Positions 32,067-41,849 are shown, counted from the first letter of the stretch. The stretch is DNA of 64,000 nucleotides from Mycobacterium sp. EPa45 (GCF_001021385.1 NZ_CP011773.1:6113407-6177406); one strand, 5' to 3'. Notes: a model not told the origin generated them from the sequence alone. Numbers and translations are program-made.

Positions 32067-32768
32067 GTGCCAATCGGAGGGCAGGAGCGTAGCGACCCGG
32101 TAATGAAGACCGCTCTCATCACCGGGGCCAGTGGCGGGATCGGATCCGCGATCGCCGATGCGCTGGCGCCCACCCACACACTGCTGTTGGCAGGCCGGCC
32201 GTCCGCCCGGCTCGACGCCGTCGCCACCCGCCTCGGCGCCACCACCTGGCCGCTGGACCTCACCGACCCCGACGGGATCGAGGCTGCAGCCGAGCCGCTC
32301 GCCGAGCTCGATGTGCTGGTCCACAACGCCGGCGTCGCATACCCGGGGCGGTTCGACGACTCGATCCCCGAACAGTGGCGGGCCTGCTTCGAGGTGAATG
32401 TCACCGGGCCCGTCGCCCTCACCCAGGCGCTGCTGCCTGCGCTGCGGGCAGCGCGCGGACACGTCGTCTTCATCAACTCCGGCGCGGGACTGAACGCATC
32501 GCCCGGGCTGGCCGCCTATTCGGCGAGCAAGTTCGCCCAGCGAGCGTTCGCCGATTCGCTTCGCGCGGACGTACCCGAGCTGCGCGTCACCAGCGTGCAC
32601 CCCGGCCGGGTCGACACGGAGATGCAACAGGACCTCGTCGCCTACGAAGGCGGCCAGTACGACCCGGCGAAGTTCCTCAAGCCGGAGACCGTCGCGCGGA
32701 TCGTCGCCGACGTGATCGCCAGCCCACCCGACGCGCACACCCATCAGGTGGTCGTCCGGCCACGCTGA
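32067..32768 (+). CDS. short-chain dehydrogenase/reductase
   Basis: A 233-residue SDR, or 221 from the alternative ATG 32103. The NADP loop is ITGASGGIG, HNAG is at about 92, and the catalytic residues are in NSGAGLN and YSASK. It is a short member without C-terminal extension; the substrate is unknown. A -10 at 32055 favours GTG 32067, which gives an N-terminal extension MPIGGQERSDPV encoded by a dispersed 31-base repeat. The SDR fold itself starts at MKTALITG, so the extension is dispensable for the fold. It is divergent from ggh and converges with leuS. Confidence 0.88.
   Translation: MPIGGQERSDPVMKTALITGASGGIGSAIADALAPTHTLLLAGRPSARLDAVATRLGATTWPLDLTDPDGIEAAAEPLAELDVLVHNAGVAYPGRFDDSIPEQWRACFEVNVTGPVALTQALLPALRAARGHVVFINSGAGLNASPGLAAYSASKFAQRAFADSLRADVPELRVTSVHPGRVDTEMQQDLVAYEGGQYDPAKFLKPETVARIVADVIASPPDAHTHQVVVRPR
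32074..32103 (+). repeat. dispersed 31-base repeat, copy 2 (5' end of SDR gene)
   Basis: The copy reads TCGGAGGGCAGGAGCG then TAGCGACCCGGTAA. It lies between the SDR -10 hexamer and the alternative ATG 32103 and is read in frame as IGGQERSDPV. Confidence 0.7.
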
Positions 32769-32791
32769 CCTCAGGCCGAGATCGACGTTTT

Positions 32792-32818
32792 GCAGGGTTT
32801 CACTCGCTCTTTCCCTGC
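32792..32818. terminator. weak hairpin between convergent SDR and leuS
   Basis: GCAGGG and CCCTGC flank a 15-base loop, between stops at 32768 (+) and 32847 (-). Confidence 0.3.
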
Positions 32819-32846
32819 GAATTGTCGGTTTGGGCGAAGGAGCGGG

Positions 32847-35714
32847 CTAGACGACGAGGTTGACCAACCGGCCGGGCACCACGATGACCTTCTTCGGGGT
32901 GGCGCCGGCCAGGAAGGCTTGGACCTTCTCGTCGGCAAGCGCAGCGGACTCGAGGCTGGCTTTGTCGGCGTCCGCGGCGACGGTGATCCGTCCGCGAACC
33001 TTCCCATTGACCTGCACCGGGTATTCGACGGTGTCGTCGACCAGGTATTGCGGATCCGCGACCGGAAAAGGCCCGTGCGCCAATGACTTCGAGTGGCCCA
33101 GCCGCTGCCAGAGCTCCTCGGCCAGGTGCGGCGCCAGCGGCGCCACCATCAGCACCAGCGGTTCCAGCGCAGCCCGGGCGCTGACACCCTCCTTGGTGAG
33201 GTGGTTGGTGTACTCGATCAGCTTGGCCGCCGCGGTGTTGTTGCGCAGGCCCGCATAGTCCTCCGACACCCCCGCGATCGTGCGGTGCATCACCCGCAGC
33301 GTCTCCTCGTCCAGCGCGTCGTCCTCGGAAGCCCTTGTGTCGCCTGTGGATTCGTCGACGACGAGCCGCCATACCCGCTGCAGGAACCGGTAGGCGCCAA
33401 CGACGTCCTTGGTCGCCCACGGCCGCGACGCGTCCAGCGGGCCCATCGACATCTCGTAGACCCGAAGGGTGTCAGCGCCGTAGCTGTCGCAGATCTCGTC
33501 CGGGGAGATCGAGTTCTTCAGGCTCTTGCCGATCTTGCCGAATTCCTGGAGGACCTCGACTTCACCGTCGGCGCCGGGCAGGAAGAACCTGCCGTCCCGC
33601 TCGACGACATCGGCCGCCGGCACGTAGGCTCCGCGCGAATCGGTGTACGCGAAGGCCTGGATGTAGCCCTGGTTCACCAGGCGGCGGTAGGGCTCCCGCG
33701 ACGTGACATAGCCCAGGTCGTGAAGGACCTTGTGCCAGAACCGGCAGTACAACAGGTGCAGCACCGCGTGTTCGACACCACCGACGTAGAGGTCCACCCC
33801 GCCAGGGTCGCCCGCCCCGTGCTCGGCCGGGCGCGGACCCATCCAGTAGGCCTCGTTCTCCTTGGCACAGAACTCCTCTGAGTTGTGCGGATCTGCGTAG
33901 CGCAGCTCGTACCACGAACTGCCGGCCCACTGCGGCATGACGTTGGTGTCGCGGGTGTAGGTCTGCAGGCCGTCGCCCAAGTCCAGCTCGACGTGGACCC
34001 AGTCGGTGGCCTTGTTCAGCGGCGGCGACGGCTCGCTGTCGGGATCCTCCGGGTCCAACACCACCGGTGAATAGTCGGCGATATCGGGCAGTTCCACCGG
34101 CAGCGCCGATTCGGGCAGCGGGTGGGGCCGGCCGTCGCCGTCATAAACGATCGGGAACGGCTCGCCCCAATACCGCTGTCGCGCGAAAAGCCAGTCGCGA
34201 AGCTTGTATTCGACCCGGGCGCGCCCCCAGCCATCGGCCTCGAGGCGTTCGGTGATCACCTTCTTGGCGTCCTCGACTTGAAGCCCGTCGAGATACTGCG
34301 AGTTCACCAGCGTGCCGTCACCGGAATACGCGGCCTCGGAAATATCTCCGCCGGAGATGACCTCTTTGATCGGCAGACCGAACTCTCCTGCGAACTCCCA
34401 GTCGCGCTGATCGTGACCGGGAACCGCCATGATCGCGCCGGTGCCGTAGCCGGCCAGGACGTAGTCGGCGATGAAGATCGGAACCTGTTGTCCATCAGCC
34501 GGATTGGTCGCGCATGCGCCCAGGAAGACGCCGGTCTTGGTCTTGTTCTCCTGGCGTTCCAGGTCGGACTTCGCCGCGATCGAGCGCCGGTAGGCGGCGA
34601 CCGCCTCGCCCGGGGTGGCCGCGCCGGAGGTCCACCGTGGGTCCACACCGTCGGGCCACCGGGCGGCGGCCAACTGGTCGACCAGCTCGTGCTCGGGAGC
34701 CAGCACCAGGTAGGTGGCGCCGAACAAGGTGTCGGGTCGGGTGGTGAAGACCTCGATGTGGGCACCGTCGGCGTCGAACAACACCGCCGCACCGGTGGAG
34801 CGGCCGATCCAATTGCGCTGCATGGTCTTGACCTTCTCCGGCCAGTCCAGCACCTCGAGATCGTCGAGCAGGCGGTCGGAGTAGGCCGTGATGCGCATCA
34901 TCCACTGCCGCAATCGCTTTCGGAACACCGGGAAGTTGCCGCGCTCGCTGCGGCCCTCGGAGGTCACCTCCTCGTTGGCCAGCACGGTGCCCAGCCCCGG
35001 GCACCAGTTCACCAGCGAATCGGCCAGGTAGACCAGCCGGTAGCCGTCGATGACGTCGGCCCGCTCGATCGCCGACAACGCCGACCACTGCCGACCGTCG
35101 TCGAGAGTGCGTGCGCCGGAGTCCAATTCGGACACCAGGTCGGTGATCGGACGGGCTTTTTGCTGTTCGGTGTCGAACCAGGCGTTGTAGATCTGCAGGA
35201 AGATCCACTGCGTCCACTTGTAGAAGTCGACGTCGGTGGTCGAGAAGCTGCGCCGCTGGTCGTGGCCGAGGCCCAGCCGGCCCAGCTGGCGGCGGAAGTT
35301 GACGATGTTGGCCTCGGTACGAATCCGCGGGTGGGTGCCGGTCTGGATCGCGTATTGCTCTGCGGGCAGGCCGAACGCGTCGAAGCCCAACGCGTGCAGC
35401 ACATTGCGCCCCGTCATCCGGAAGTAGCGGGCATAGACGTCGGTGGCGATGTAGCCCAGCGGATGCCCCACGTGCAAGCCCTCACCGGAGGGGTAAGGGA
35501 ACATGTCCTGGACGAACATCTTGTCGCCGGGCACGGCCGCGCCGTCGGCGGGTGCCAGCGAGCCAACCGGGTTCGGGACGTTGAAGGTGCCCCACGACTG
35601 CCAGTTGTCCTGCCAGGTCCGCTCGATCCGCCCCGCCAGCTCGGCGGTGTAGCGGTACCGCGGAGTGTCGGCGACGTCGGATTCCGCAGGTGCGGCGGTC
35701 GGGGTGTCGGTCAC
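32847..35714 (-). CDS. leuS: leucyl-tRNA synthetase
   Basis: A 955-residue class I synthetase charging tRNA-Leu. It shows [15 protein letters not shown] (HIGH motif as HVGH), a CP1 editing domain with [19 protein letters not shown] and [17 protein letters not shown], and [13 protein letters not shown] (KMSKS as KIGKS). The C-terminal anticodon region ends [18 protein letters not shown] 35714 ([12 protein letters not shown]) is chosen: a TACCCT -10 lies six bases upstream, and the longer frame to 36047 overlaps the next gene. Rv0041 is the counterpart. Confidence 0.97.
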   Translation of the reverse strand: MTDTPTAAPAESDVADTPRYRYTAELAGRIERTWQDNWQSWGTFNVPNPVGSLAPADGAAVPGDKMFVQDMFPYPSGEGLHVGHPLGYIATDVYARYFRMTGRNVLHALGFDAFGLPAEQYAIQTGTHPRIRTEANIVNFRRQLGRLGLGHDQRRSFSTTDVDFYKWTQWIFLQIYNAWFDTEQQKARPITDLVSELDSGARTLDDGRQWSALSAIERADVIDGYRLVYLADSLVNWCPGLGTVLANEEVTSEGRSERGNFPVFRKRLRQWMMRITAYSDRLLDDLEVLDWPEKVKTMQRNWIGRSTGAAVLFDADGAHIEVFTTRPDTLFGATYLVLAPEHELVDQLAAARWPDGVDPRWTSGAATPGEAVAAYRRSIAAKSDLERQENKTKTGVFLGACATNPADGQQVPIFIADYVLAGYGTGAIMAVPGHDQRDWEFAGEFGLPIKEVISGGDISEAAYSGDGTLVNSQYLDGLQVEDAKKVITERLEADGWGRARVEYKLRDWLFARQRYWGEPFPIVYDGDGRPHPLPESALPVELPDIADYSPVVLDPEDPDSEPSPPLNKATDWVHVELDLGDGLQTYTRDTNVMPQWAGSSWYELRYADPHNSEEFCAKENEAYWMGPRPAEHGAGDPGGVDLYVGGVEHAVLHLLYCRFWHKVLHDLGYVTSREPYRRLVNQGYIQAFAYTDSRGAYVPAADVVERDGRFFLPGADGEVEVLQEFGKIGKSLKNSISPDEICDSYGADTLRVYEMSMGPLDASRPWATKDVVGAYRFLQRVWRLVVDESTGDTRASEDDALDEETLRVMHRTIAGVSEDYAGLRNNTAAAKLIEYTNHLTKEGVSARAALEPLVLMVAPLAPHLAEELWQRLGHSKSLAHGPFPVADPQYLVDDTVEYPVQVNGKVRGRITVAADADKASLESAALADEKVQAFLAGATPKKVIVVPGRLVNLVV

Positions 35715-35720
35715 GCACAC

Positions 35721-35726
35721 AGGGTA
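35721..35726 (-). promoter_or_regulatory. -10 hexamer, leaderless leuS
   Basis: TACCCT on the minus strand, six bases before GTG 35714. Confidence 0.5.
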
Positions 35727-35970
35727 TAAGGGCCGTTCGGGCTGCTCCCAATCCGTTTCCGTCGGCCTGTGGCGCTGCTGCCCTCCGGGACGGGATTGTG
35801 ATCGTGGTCGCACCACGAGGCAACGGCCCGATCTCGGATGCGTTGCAGTGCGGTCGACGGTTGATTCCAGCTGTGTTCCAGCCCTATCCGGACGGCTCGG
35901 CGCACCGATACAGTCGGCCTCCTGACCAGGGGCCTCACCTGGCCCGACCGTGTCGAGAAGGACAGCTGAG

Positions 35971-36885
35971 ATGATCACGATTGCCCGTAACTGGCGGGTG
36001 TTGGTAGGTGGAATGGCAGCTGGTACGGCCGCCGTTCTCGGGTTCACCGGCGCGAGCGCGTCCGCCGAGCCGTTCGTTCCCGTTCAGCCCGCTCCGGTCA
36101 CCGTCACCCAAACCGTCACCGCCGCCCCTGAGGTCGCCGCCGCCAACGCGGGCCCGGCTGCTGTGCCCGCCGCCGCGCCGGCAGCCGTCCCCCAGGCAGC
36201 CGTCCCCCAGGTCGCTGCTCCGGCCATCGCGCCGGCCAACGCCGCACCCCAAACCTTGTCTCCGGCAGCGTCGGGCACGCTCGCCGACTTCTTCAAGGAC
36301 AAGGGCGTGAAGATGGAGCCGCAGAAGGCAGCCGGTTTCACCGCACTGAACCTGGTGCTGCCGATGCCGCGCGGTTGGACCGTCGTGCCGGACCCGAATG
36401 TCCCCGACGCGTTCACAGTGCTCGCCGACCGCCTCGGCGGTGACGGGCTGTACACGTCGAACGCCCAGCTCAAAGTCTTCAAGCTGATCGGCGACTTCGA
36501 TCCCAAGGACGCCATCACGCACGGCTACGTGGACAGCCAGCAGCTGTTCAACTGGCAGGCCACCGATGCGTCGCTGGCTGACTTCGGTGGCTTTCCGTCG
36601 TCGATCATCGAGGGCACCTACCGCGAGAACGACATGACGCTGAACACCTCGCGTCGTCACGTCATCGCCCAATCCGGACCGGACCGCTACCTGGTCTCGC
36701 TGTACGTGACCACCGCGGCCAACCAGGTGGTCGCCACCGCCGACGCGACCGACGCCATCGTCAACGGCTTCCGGGTTTCGTCGCCGACGGCGGCGCCGGC
36801 ACCCGCACCCGCACCCGCTGCCGCGCCGCTGGCCGATGCGTCGGCGTCCGCCGTCCTTCCCGCGGTGCCCGCGCTGCCGCGCTGA
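35971..36885 (+). CDS. secreted Pro/Ala-rich LpqN/LpqT-family protein (Mtc28, Rv0040c-like)
   Basis: A 304-residue exported protein. It has a signal peptide ([20 protein letters not shown] to GASASA), then a Pro/Ala/Val-rich stretch (about 35-110), then the folded LpqN-type domain (about 115-270: [68 protein letters not shown]). [11 protein letters not shown] tail follows. The M. tuberculosis orthologue is a 28-kDa proline-rich secreted antigen. It lacks a lipobox. ATG 35971 follows GAAGGACAGCTGAG. It is divergent from leuS across 256 bases. Confidence 0.9.
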   Translation: MITIARNWRVLVGGMAAGTAAVLGFTGASASAEPFVPVQPAPVTVTQTVTAAPEVAAANAGPAAVPAAAPAAVPQAAVPQVAAPAIAPANAAPQTLSPAASGTLADFFKDKGVKMEPQKAAGFTALNLVLPMPRGWTVVPDPNVPDAFTVLADRLGGDGLYTSNAQLKVFKLIGDFDPKDAITHGYVDSQQLFNWQATDASLADFGGFPSSIIEGTYRENDMTLNTSRRHVIAQSGPDRYLVSLYVTTAANQVVATADATDAIVNGFRVSSPTAAPAPAPAPAAAPLADASASAVLPAVPALPR

Positions 36886-36896
36886 ACCCGGGCTCG

Positions 36897-36902
36897 TATT
36901 GT
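36897..36902 (+). promoter_or_regulatory. -10 hexamer, leaderless Rv0039c-like gene
   Basis: TATTGT six bases before ATG 36909. Confidence 0.45.
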
Positions 36903-36908
36903 GGCCCC

Positions 36909-37253
36909 ATGTTCATCGTCGGTGTGGTGTGCCTTGGCATGGCCGTCCTCGTCGGTGGCTCGGGCGCGTGGACGCTGACCCGACCGCCCAGTGCTGACAT
37001 CACCGCGCAGGTGATGCGGTCGGTCGCACCGACTCAGCTCGCCGCGGCCGTGATGCTCGCCGCGGGCGGGGCAGCGGCCATGGCCGCACCGGCACACACG
37101 GGGCTGCCGGTGCTCATCGTCTGCGTCCTCGGCGCCGTCGGAACCATCGCAGCCGGCTCATGGCAGGGCGCGCGCTACGCCGCCAGCCGGCAAGCGCAGG
37201 CCGGTGGCGGCTGTGCAGGCAGCTGCGCGAGCTGCACGCTGTCATGCAAGTGA
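36909..37253 (+). CDS. small membrane protein with C-terminal Cys cluster (Rv0039c-like)
   Basis: A 114-residue protein with three hydrophobic helices: MFIVGVVCLGMAVLVGGSG, LAAAVMLAAGGAAAMAA and GLPVLIVCVLGAVGTIAAG. A short C-terminal tail ends GGGCAGSCASCTLSCK, with four cysteines spaced CX3CX2CX3C. The tail could bind a metal or iron-sulfur cluster, or be palmitoylated or disulfide-linked; none is shown. The start is supported by the -10 at 36897. Function unknown. Confidence 0.78.
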   Translation: MFIVGVVCLGMAVLVGGSGAWTLTRPPSADITAQVMRSVAPTQLAAAVMLAAGGAAAMAAPAHTGLPVLIVCVLGAVGTIAAGSWQGARYAASRQAQAGGGCAGSCASCTLSCK

Positions 37254-37297
37254 GGGAGCCGGCCGCTATCTAGGCCGGGCAACATCCGGCGAAGACC

Positions 37298-38152
37298 TCA
37301 ACCGGCCGCCGCCGGACGCAGGGCGCGGCCCCAGGCCAGCGGATTGAGGTGGCGGAACGGGTCGGTGTCGCGGCGCGCCTGAAGTTGATCGAGGATGCCC
37401 TCGAGGGCGGTCTGCGTCTTGTCCTTGATGGCGGCTTCCCACTCGGCGGCGGCGATATCGGCGGGCCGGGTGGTGTCGATCGGGGGCCCGAACCGCAGGT
37501 ACATGCGCTGCGGACGGGGCACCATCGTGGGGCCCCATCCGCGAACGAGGGGGATCCCGACGCCATTGACACCGTGTAGGCGTTCACCGATACCGCGGGT
37601 CATCCGCTCCCAGGTGCCGCCGCGTTCGACGAGGCTGTTATAGACGTCGTCCCCACCGACCAGTCCGACCGGGACGATCGGGTAGTCGTGCGCGATGGCC
37701 AGGCGCGCGAACCCGCTGCGGCCCTGCCAAAGCAGTTGGTAGTTCTCGCCTTTGAACTTGAGCATGTCCCGTCCTCCTCCGGGGAAGACCAGCACCGTCT
37801 CGCCCCGGCGCATCAATTCGGCGCCGGTCTCGGGGTCGCCGACCACCGCGCCGGCCGCCTCCATCACGTCGCGGCCGATGCCGCGCATGTCGGCCAGCTG
37901 CCGGGTCGCCAATCCCCGGACGCGGACGCCGAGCTCGCGGTGCACGAAATACGGAGTCAACACGATCTCGGCCCAGCCCGCCGTGGTGTGGTTGCCGACG
38001 AGCAGGAACCGTCCGTCGCGGGGCAGGTTTTCCAGCCCGTCGACGTAGATCCGGGACAGGTCGACGGCGGGCCCGATCAGGTCGGCGACGGTGAAGATCG
38101 CCTTTTGCAGCGCCTGAACTCGGTCGGCTCGATCAACGAACGGGTTGGCCAC
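37298..38152 (-). CDS. lysophospholipid/diacylglycerol acyltransferase-family protein
   Basis: A 284-residue PlsC/DGAT-like protein: LLVGNHTTAGWAEIVLTPY, LMRRGETVLVFPGGGRDMLKFKGENYQLLW, YPIVPVGLVGGDDVYN. This resembles the phytyl-ester/DGAT-like branch. The usual HX4D Asp is replaced by Trp (NHTTAGW), so catalysis may differ or be weak. GTG 38152 is preferred because GAGGAG lies six bases upstream, shortening the frame by 21 codons. It is divergent from a TetR gene with an inverted repeat between them, suggesting local regulation of lipid acylation. Confidence 0.82.
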   Translation of the reverse strand: MANPFVDRADRVQALQKAIFTVADLIGPAVDLSRIYVDGLENLPRDGRFLLVGNHTTAGWAEIVLTPYFVHRELGVRVRGLATRQLADMRGIGRDVMEAAGAVVGDPETGAELMRRGETVLVFPGGGRDMLKFKGENYQLLWQGRSGFARLAIAHDYPIVPVGLVGGDDVYNSLVERGGTWERMTRGIGERLHGVNGVGIPLVRGWGPTMVPRPQRMYLRFGPPIDTTRPADIAAAEWEAAIKDKTQTALEGILDQLQARRDTDPFRHLNPLAWGRALRPAAAG

Positions 38153-38206
38153 GATGGTCTCCTCGCCAGGGGTGCCGATGAACACTCCACCGAGCGTACC
38201 CGACGG

Positions 38207-38233
38207 ACTGACCAAACGACTGAAATGGTCAGT
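38207..38233. promoter_or_regulatory. 8-bp inverted repeat, candidate TetR operator
   Basis: ACTGACCA (38207-38214) and TGGTCAGT (38226-38233) are perfect complements, separated by 11 bases. They lie between the divergent acyltransferase (start 38152) and TetR (start 38272) genes. Confidence 0.6.
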
Positions 38234-38259
38234 TTGTCCAGTCGGTGCGGACCGCTGGC

Positions 38260-38265
38260 TATAGT
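38260..38265 (+). promoter_or_regulatory. -10 hexamer, leaderless tetR-type gene
   Basis: TATAGT six bases before GTG 38272. Confidence 0.55.
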
Positions 38266-38271
38266 CACCCG

Positions 38272-38982
38272 GTGAGCACTGCGCCCGGCGAACTGCCCGA
38301 GCAGAACTCGACCAAGGCGGCCCGCCTGCTGGCCGCGGCGAGCGACCTGCTCATCCGACGAGGTGCCCGCGGCTTCACCGTTGCCGACGTCGCCCAGCGC
38401 GCCCACGTCGGCAAGGGCACCGTCTACCTGTACTGGCCGACGAAAGAGGATCTGCTCATCGGCCTCGTCGGCCGCGGCTTCCTCGAACTGCTGGACGACC
38501 TCATTCGCCGACTCGGCGAAGAACCCGACCTCGCCCGACCGTCCCGGTTCTGCCCGACGATGCTCGACGTCGCGACCAGCCACCCGCTGCTCGCGGCGCT
38601 GCAACGCCACGACGAGAACCTGCTCGGCATCCTGGCCGACCACCCTCGCTCGATCGCGTTGCACGAGGCGCTCGGCCCCGGCGCGGTGATCGGCGGGGTG
38701 CTCCCCGTGTGGCGTACCCATGCGATGGCCCGAACAGATTGGGAGACAACCGATCAGGCTTTCGCCCTGCACGGACTCGTGACCGGGATCGCGTTATCCC
38801 TCGTCGGTCCTGCGCCGGGACCACGACCCGCGGAGTCCCCGCTCACGGTGTTGAGCGCCGCGGTGACCGCGCTGCTGGGACCGGAGCGGGCCAGCCAGAA
38901 GCAGTTGCGTTCAGCCGCAACGGAGATCGTCGAGTTCCTGAATCGCGGCCGGGACACTGCATTCCGGCTCATCACCACGTGA
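38272..38982 (+). CDS. TetR-family transcriptional regulator
   Basis: A 236-residue TetR protein. The N-terminal HTH (about 15-62) reads ARLLAAASDLLIRRGARGFTV, ADVAQRAHVGKGTVYLYWPTKEDLL. The helical ligand domain (about 70-230) is uncharacterised. GTG 38272 is placed by the TATAGT at 38260. The 8-bp inverted repeat at 38207-38233 lies just upstream, between this gene and the acyltransferase, so autoregulation and control of that gene are likely. Confidence 0.92.
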   Translation: MSTAPGELPEQNSTKAARLLAAASDLLIRRGARGFTVADVAQRAHVGKGTVYLYWPTKEDLLIGLVGRGFLELLDDLIRRLGEEPDLARPSRFCPTMLDVATSHPLLAALQRHDENLLGILADHPRSIALHEALGPGAVIGGVLPVWRTHAMARTDWETTDQAFALHGLVTGIALSLVGPAPGPRPAESPLTVLSAAVTALLGPERASQKQLRSAATEIVEFLNRGRDTAFRLITT

Positions 38983-39029
38983 GTTCCTGCGGGCCGTTCC
39001 ACCTGACGACTGGCTACCCGCCGCGCAGG

Positions 39030-39638
39030 TCAGTTGCGGCTGACGTCGATCGGATGCGTGGCCAGCAGTGACAGCGGCAGCGGCTGGCGTCGCAACACCC
39101 GCGACCACAGGTCCACCCGCTGCTCGACCAGTACATCGGAAGGCAACGCGGACAACACAATCCAGTCATCGCGTTCAATCTCGCCCTCGAGCTGACCGAT
39201 GGTCCAGCCGGAGTAGCCGGCGAAGATGCGCACCCCTTCGACCGCCGGGGCGATCAGATCCGGGTCGGCGTCCAGATCGACCATCACCATCCGGCCTGCG
39301 ACGTGACGCAGCCCCGGCATGCCCTGGGGATCGGTGCCCACCCGCAACGTGCCGAGGCACAGCGCGGCGTCGCGTTTGACCGGCCCGCCGATGAACATGG
39401 TCTTGGGTTTGGCGGTCAGCTTCGCCCACTGCGGCAACACGTTGTAGACGGCGGTCTCGCTCGGACGGTTGAGTACGACACCCAGCGTGCCGCCGTCGTT
39501 GTGCTCGACGACGTAGATCACGCTGCGCCGAAACGTCGGCTCCAAGAGATCGGTATTGGCGAGCAGCAGCGTTCCCGGCCGCACTCGGTTCGCCGCGGGC
39601 GCGATGAAGTCTTCGGGGTCCTCAGACTGTGCCACCAC
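39030..39638 (-). CDS. UPF0301/AlgH-family protein (Rv0038-like)
   Basis: A 202-residue YqgE/AlgH protein: RVRPGTLLLANTDLLEPTFRRSVIYVVEHNDGGTLGVVLNRPSE, FIGGPVKRDAALCLG and RIFAGYSGWTIGQLEGEI. The molecular role of the family is unknown. The GTG start at 39638 is the only one keeping VAQSEDPEDFIAPA. It is divergent from the MFS gene; it is convergent with the TetR gene across 47 bases. Confidence 0.93.
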   Translation of the reverse strand: MVAQSEDPEDFIAPAANRVRPGTLLLANTDLLEPTFRRSVIYVVEHNDGGTLGVVLNRPSETAVYNVLPQWAKLTAKPKTMFIGGPVKRDAALCLGTLRVGTDPQGMPGLRHVAGRMVMVDLDADPDLIAPAVEGVRIFAGYSGWTIGQLEGEIERDDWIVLSALPSDVLVEQRVDLWSRVLRRQPLPLSLLATHPIDVSRN

Positions 39639-39693
39639 ACCATCATGGCATCAGGTAGGGGTTGCTGTGGTAACGGGCGCGTGTGGATATTTG

Positions 39694-39699
39694 TACTGT
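39694..39699 (+). promoter_or_regulatory. -10 hexamer, leaderless MFS gene
   Basis: TACTGT seven bases before ATG 39707. Confidence 0.5.
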
Positions 39700-39706
39700 T
39701 GTTCCG

Positions 39707-40978
39707 ATGGTCGACGCCCGCGCACCCGGTTCGCTTTGGCGCTCGGTGCGCAGCCTGCCCGAGTTCTGGCGGCTGCTCGAGCTTCGGACCGCCAGTCAGT
39801 TTGGTGACGGGCTGTTTCAGGCCGGGCTCGCCGGCGGACTGCTGTTCAATCCGGAACGGGCCGCCGATCCCTGGGCCGTCGCCGGCGCATTCGCGGTGCT
39901 GTTCCTGCCCTATTCGATCGTCGGCCCCTTCGCCGGAGCGCTGCTGGACCGCTGGGATCGGCGGGCCGTCCTGGTCGGAGCGAACCTCGCCAGGCTGGTG
40001 CTCGTCATCGGCGTCGCGGTGCTGCTGGCCGTTGGGGCCAGAGACCTGACCGTGCTCTGCGGCGCGCTGATCGTCAACGGGTTCAGCCGCTTCGTCACCT
40101 CCGGACTGTCGGCGGCGCTCCCACACGTCGTGCCCCGCCAACAGGTCGTGGTGATGAACTCCGTCGCCACCGCCACCGGGGCCACCGCTACCTTCCTCGG
40201 CGCAAACTTCATGCTGCTGCCCCGCTGGCTGTTCGGCTCCGGGGATGCCGGCGCCGCCACCATCATGCTGCTGGTCGCGATTCCGATCGGCGTCGCGTTC
40301 GTGCTCTCGCTGCGTTTTCCGCGGCACGTTCTCGGACCTGACGACAGCGCGCGTGCCGTGCACGGGTCGGTGTTCTACGCCGTTACCACCGGGTGGATCT
40401 ACGGCGCCCGCACCGTGCTGACCACCCCGACGGTCGCGGCCACGCTGTCCGGCCTTGCCAGTCAGCGGATGGTTTTCGGCATCAACACGCTGCTGATCCT
40501 GGTCATCGTGCGCCACAGCGACACTCAAGCCGTCGCCGGCCTCGGCACCGCCGTCATCTTTCTCGCCGCCACCGGAAGCGGCTCGTTCCTGGCCAACGTG
40601 CTCACCCCGATGGCGATCAAGCGATGGGGGCGCTTCGCGACCGCCAACGGAGCATTGCTGTGTGCCGCAGTCATTCAGTTGGCCGGTGCCACCCTGCAGT
40701 TGGTGGTGATGATCGCGTGCGGATTCCTGCTCGGGTTGGTCGGTCAGATAGTCAAGCTCTGCGCGGACACCGCGATGCAGATCGACGTCGACGACGCCCT
40801 GCGCGGACACGTTTTCGCCGTGCAGGATTCGGTGTTCTGGGTTTCGTTCATCGCGGCCACGATGTTGGCGGCCGCGGTGATTCCGGCCGATGGTCGCTCC
40901 CCCGCTCTGGCCTTGGCCGGGTCGGCGATCTATCTGGTCGGCCTGGCAACGCACACCGTGGTGGGCCGGCGGGCGTGA
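39707..40978 (+). CDS. MFS transporter (Rv0037c-like)
   Basis: A 423-residue polytopic protein with about 12 helices. It has an MFS-type loop with [19 protein letters not shown] (the Asp/Arg signature between helices 2 and 3) and a hydrophilic centre around [10 protein letters not shown]. It resembles the macrolide-efflux/MFS_3 type. The substrate is unknown. ATG 39707 is supported by a close -10 and removes an eight-codon extension. It is followed 63 bases later by the DinB-type gene, as in M. tuberculosis (Rv0037c, Rv0036c). Confidence 0.88.
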   Translation: MVDARAPGSLWRSVRSLPEFWRLLELRTASQFGDGLFQAGLAGGLLFNPERAADPWAVAGAFAVLFLPYSIVGPFAGALLDRWDRRAVLVGANLARLVLVIGVAVLLAVGARDLTVLCGALIVNGFSRFVTSGLSAALPHVVPRQQVVVMNSVATATGATATFLGANFMLLPRWLFGSGDAGAATIMLLVAIPIGVAFVLSLRFPRHVLGPDDSARAVHGSVFYAVTTGWIYGARTVLTTPTVAATLSGLASQRMVFGINTLLILVIVRHSDTQAVAGLGTAVIFLAATGSGSFLANVLTPMAIKRWGRFATANGALLCAAVIQLAGATLQLVVMIACGFLLGLVGQIVKLCADTAMQIDVDDALRGHVFAVQDSVFWVSFIAATMLAAAVIPADGRSPALALAGSAIYLVGLATHTVVGRRA

Positions 40979-41029
40979 GTTCGGCGCGCTGAGCGCCGCT
41001 GAGCGAACGAAAACGCGCCGGAATCGCAG

Positions 41030-41035
41030 TAGGTT
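41030..41035 (+). promoter_or_regulatory. -10 hexamer, leaderless DinB-type gene
   Basis: TAGGTT six bases before ATG 41042. Confidence 0.4.
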
Positions 41036-41041
41036 CGAGCT

Positions 41042-41815
41042 ATGGCGGCCGCGGACCCGATCATCGACGACCTGCGTGACGAAAGCGATGCCCTCGACGC
41101 GCTCGTCGCACCCCTGGATCCCGCCGGCTGGGCGCAGCCCACGCCCGCGCCGGGCTGGACTATCGCCCACCAGATCGCTCACCTGCTGTGGACCGATCAA
41201 GCGTCGCTGATGTCGATCACCGACGAGGCTGCGTTCGGTGAACTGATCGCCGCTGCGCAGACCGACCCGTTTGGCTTCGTCGACAAGGCCGCCGAGACGT
41301 TGGCGCTCACCCCGCCCGAGGAGCTGCTGGCGCAGTGGCGTGACACCCGGACTCGGCTGCACGCCGCGCTGCGCGGCGTGGCCGAAGGCCGCAAGCTCGT
41401 CTGGTTCGGGCCGCCGATGAGTGCGCCGTCGATGGCCACCGCGCGGCTGATGGAGACCTGGGCGCACGGCTTGGACGTGGCCGACGGCCTCGGTATCAAG
41501 CCCACGCCGACGAAACGGTTGAAGTCGATCGCCCACCTGGGCGTGCGTACCCGCGATTTCGCGTTCACCGTGCACGGGCTGACGCCCCCGGCCGAGCCGT
41601 TCCGCGTCGAGCTGACCGCTCCCGACGGCAGCCGCTGGACGTGGGGGCCCGAGGAGGCCGGCCAGCGGGTGACCGGTTCGGCCGTCGACTTCTGTTATCT
41701 GGTCACCCAGCGCCGGCCACGCTCGGAATTGGACGTCGTCGCCGAAGGAGCCGATGCCACAAGGTGGCTCGGGATCGCGCAAGCGTTCGCCGGACCGCCC
41801 GGTGAAGGACGGTAG
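41042..41815 (+). CDS. maleylpyruvate-isomerase-like/DinB-fold protein, TIGR03084 type (Rv0036c-like)
   Basis: A 257-residue protein. The N-terminal helical bundle has potential metal ligands in [12 protein letters not shown] and [15 protein letters not shown], the pattern of mycothiol-linked maleylpyruvate isomerase-type enzymes and DinB-fold metalloproteins. The C-terminal part ([36 protein letters not shown]) is typical of the family. A mycothiol-related reaction is inferred. It ends 42 bases before the lipoprotein gene. Confidence 0.88.
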   Translation: MAAADPIIDDLRDESDALDALVAPLDPAGWAQPTPAPGWTIAHQIAHLLWTDQASLMSITDEAAFGELIAAAQTDPFGFVDKAAETLALTPPEELLAQWRDTRTRLHAALRGVAEGRKLVWFGPPMSAPSMATARLMETWAHGLDVADGLGIKPTPTKRLKSIAHLGVRTRDFAFTVHGLTPPAEPFRVELTAPDGSRWTWGPEEAGQRVTGSAVDFCYLVTQRRPRSELDVVAEGADATRWLGIAQAFAGPPGEGR

Positions 41816-41843
41816 CGTCCCGGCTGATAGTTGCCTCGGGCAG

Positions 41844-41849
41844 TATCAT
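41844..41849 (+). promoter_or_regulatory. -10 hexamer, leaderless lipoprotein/GGDEF-EAL operon
   Basis: TATCAT eight bases before ATG 41858. Confidence 0.45.

Noticed and set aside
32015..32476. N-terminal extension of the glucosylglycerate hydrolase frame
   Set aside because: It would be antisense to the SDR gene; starting at GTG 32014 gives the known 446-residue length and catalytic numbering.
33344..33350. TGTGGAT as a DnaA box in leuS
   Set aside because: A single isolated 7-mer inside coding sequence, as expected by chance.
34122..35729. 535-codon plus-strand open frame over leuS
   Set aside because: Antisense to conserved leuS catalytic regions; a composition artefact.
35766..35795. 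possible fourth copy of the 31-base repeat in the leuS-Mtc28 gap
   Set aside because: GCGCTGCTGCCCTCCGGGA matches only part of the reverse complement; too diverged to count.
39518..41782. 754-codon minus-strand open frame
   Set aside because: It runs antisense through the UPF0301 start, the MFS gene and the DinB-type gene. It is a GC-rich shadow without family motifs; the plus-strand genes have domains and promoters.
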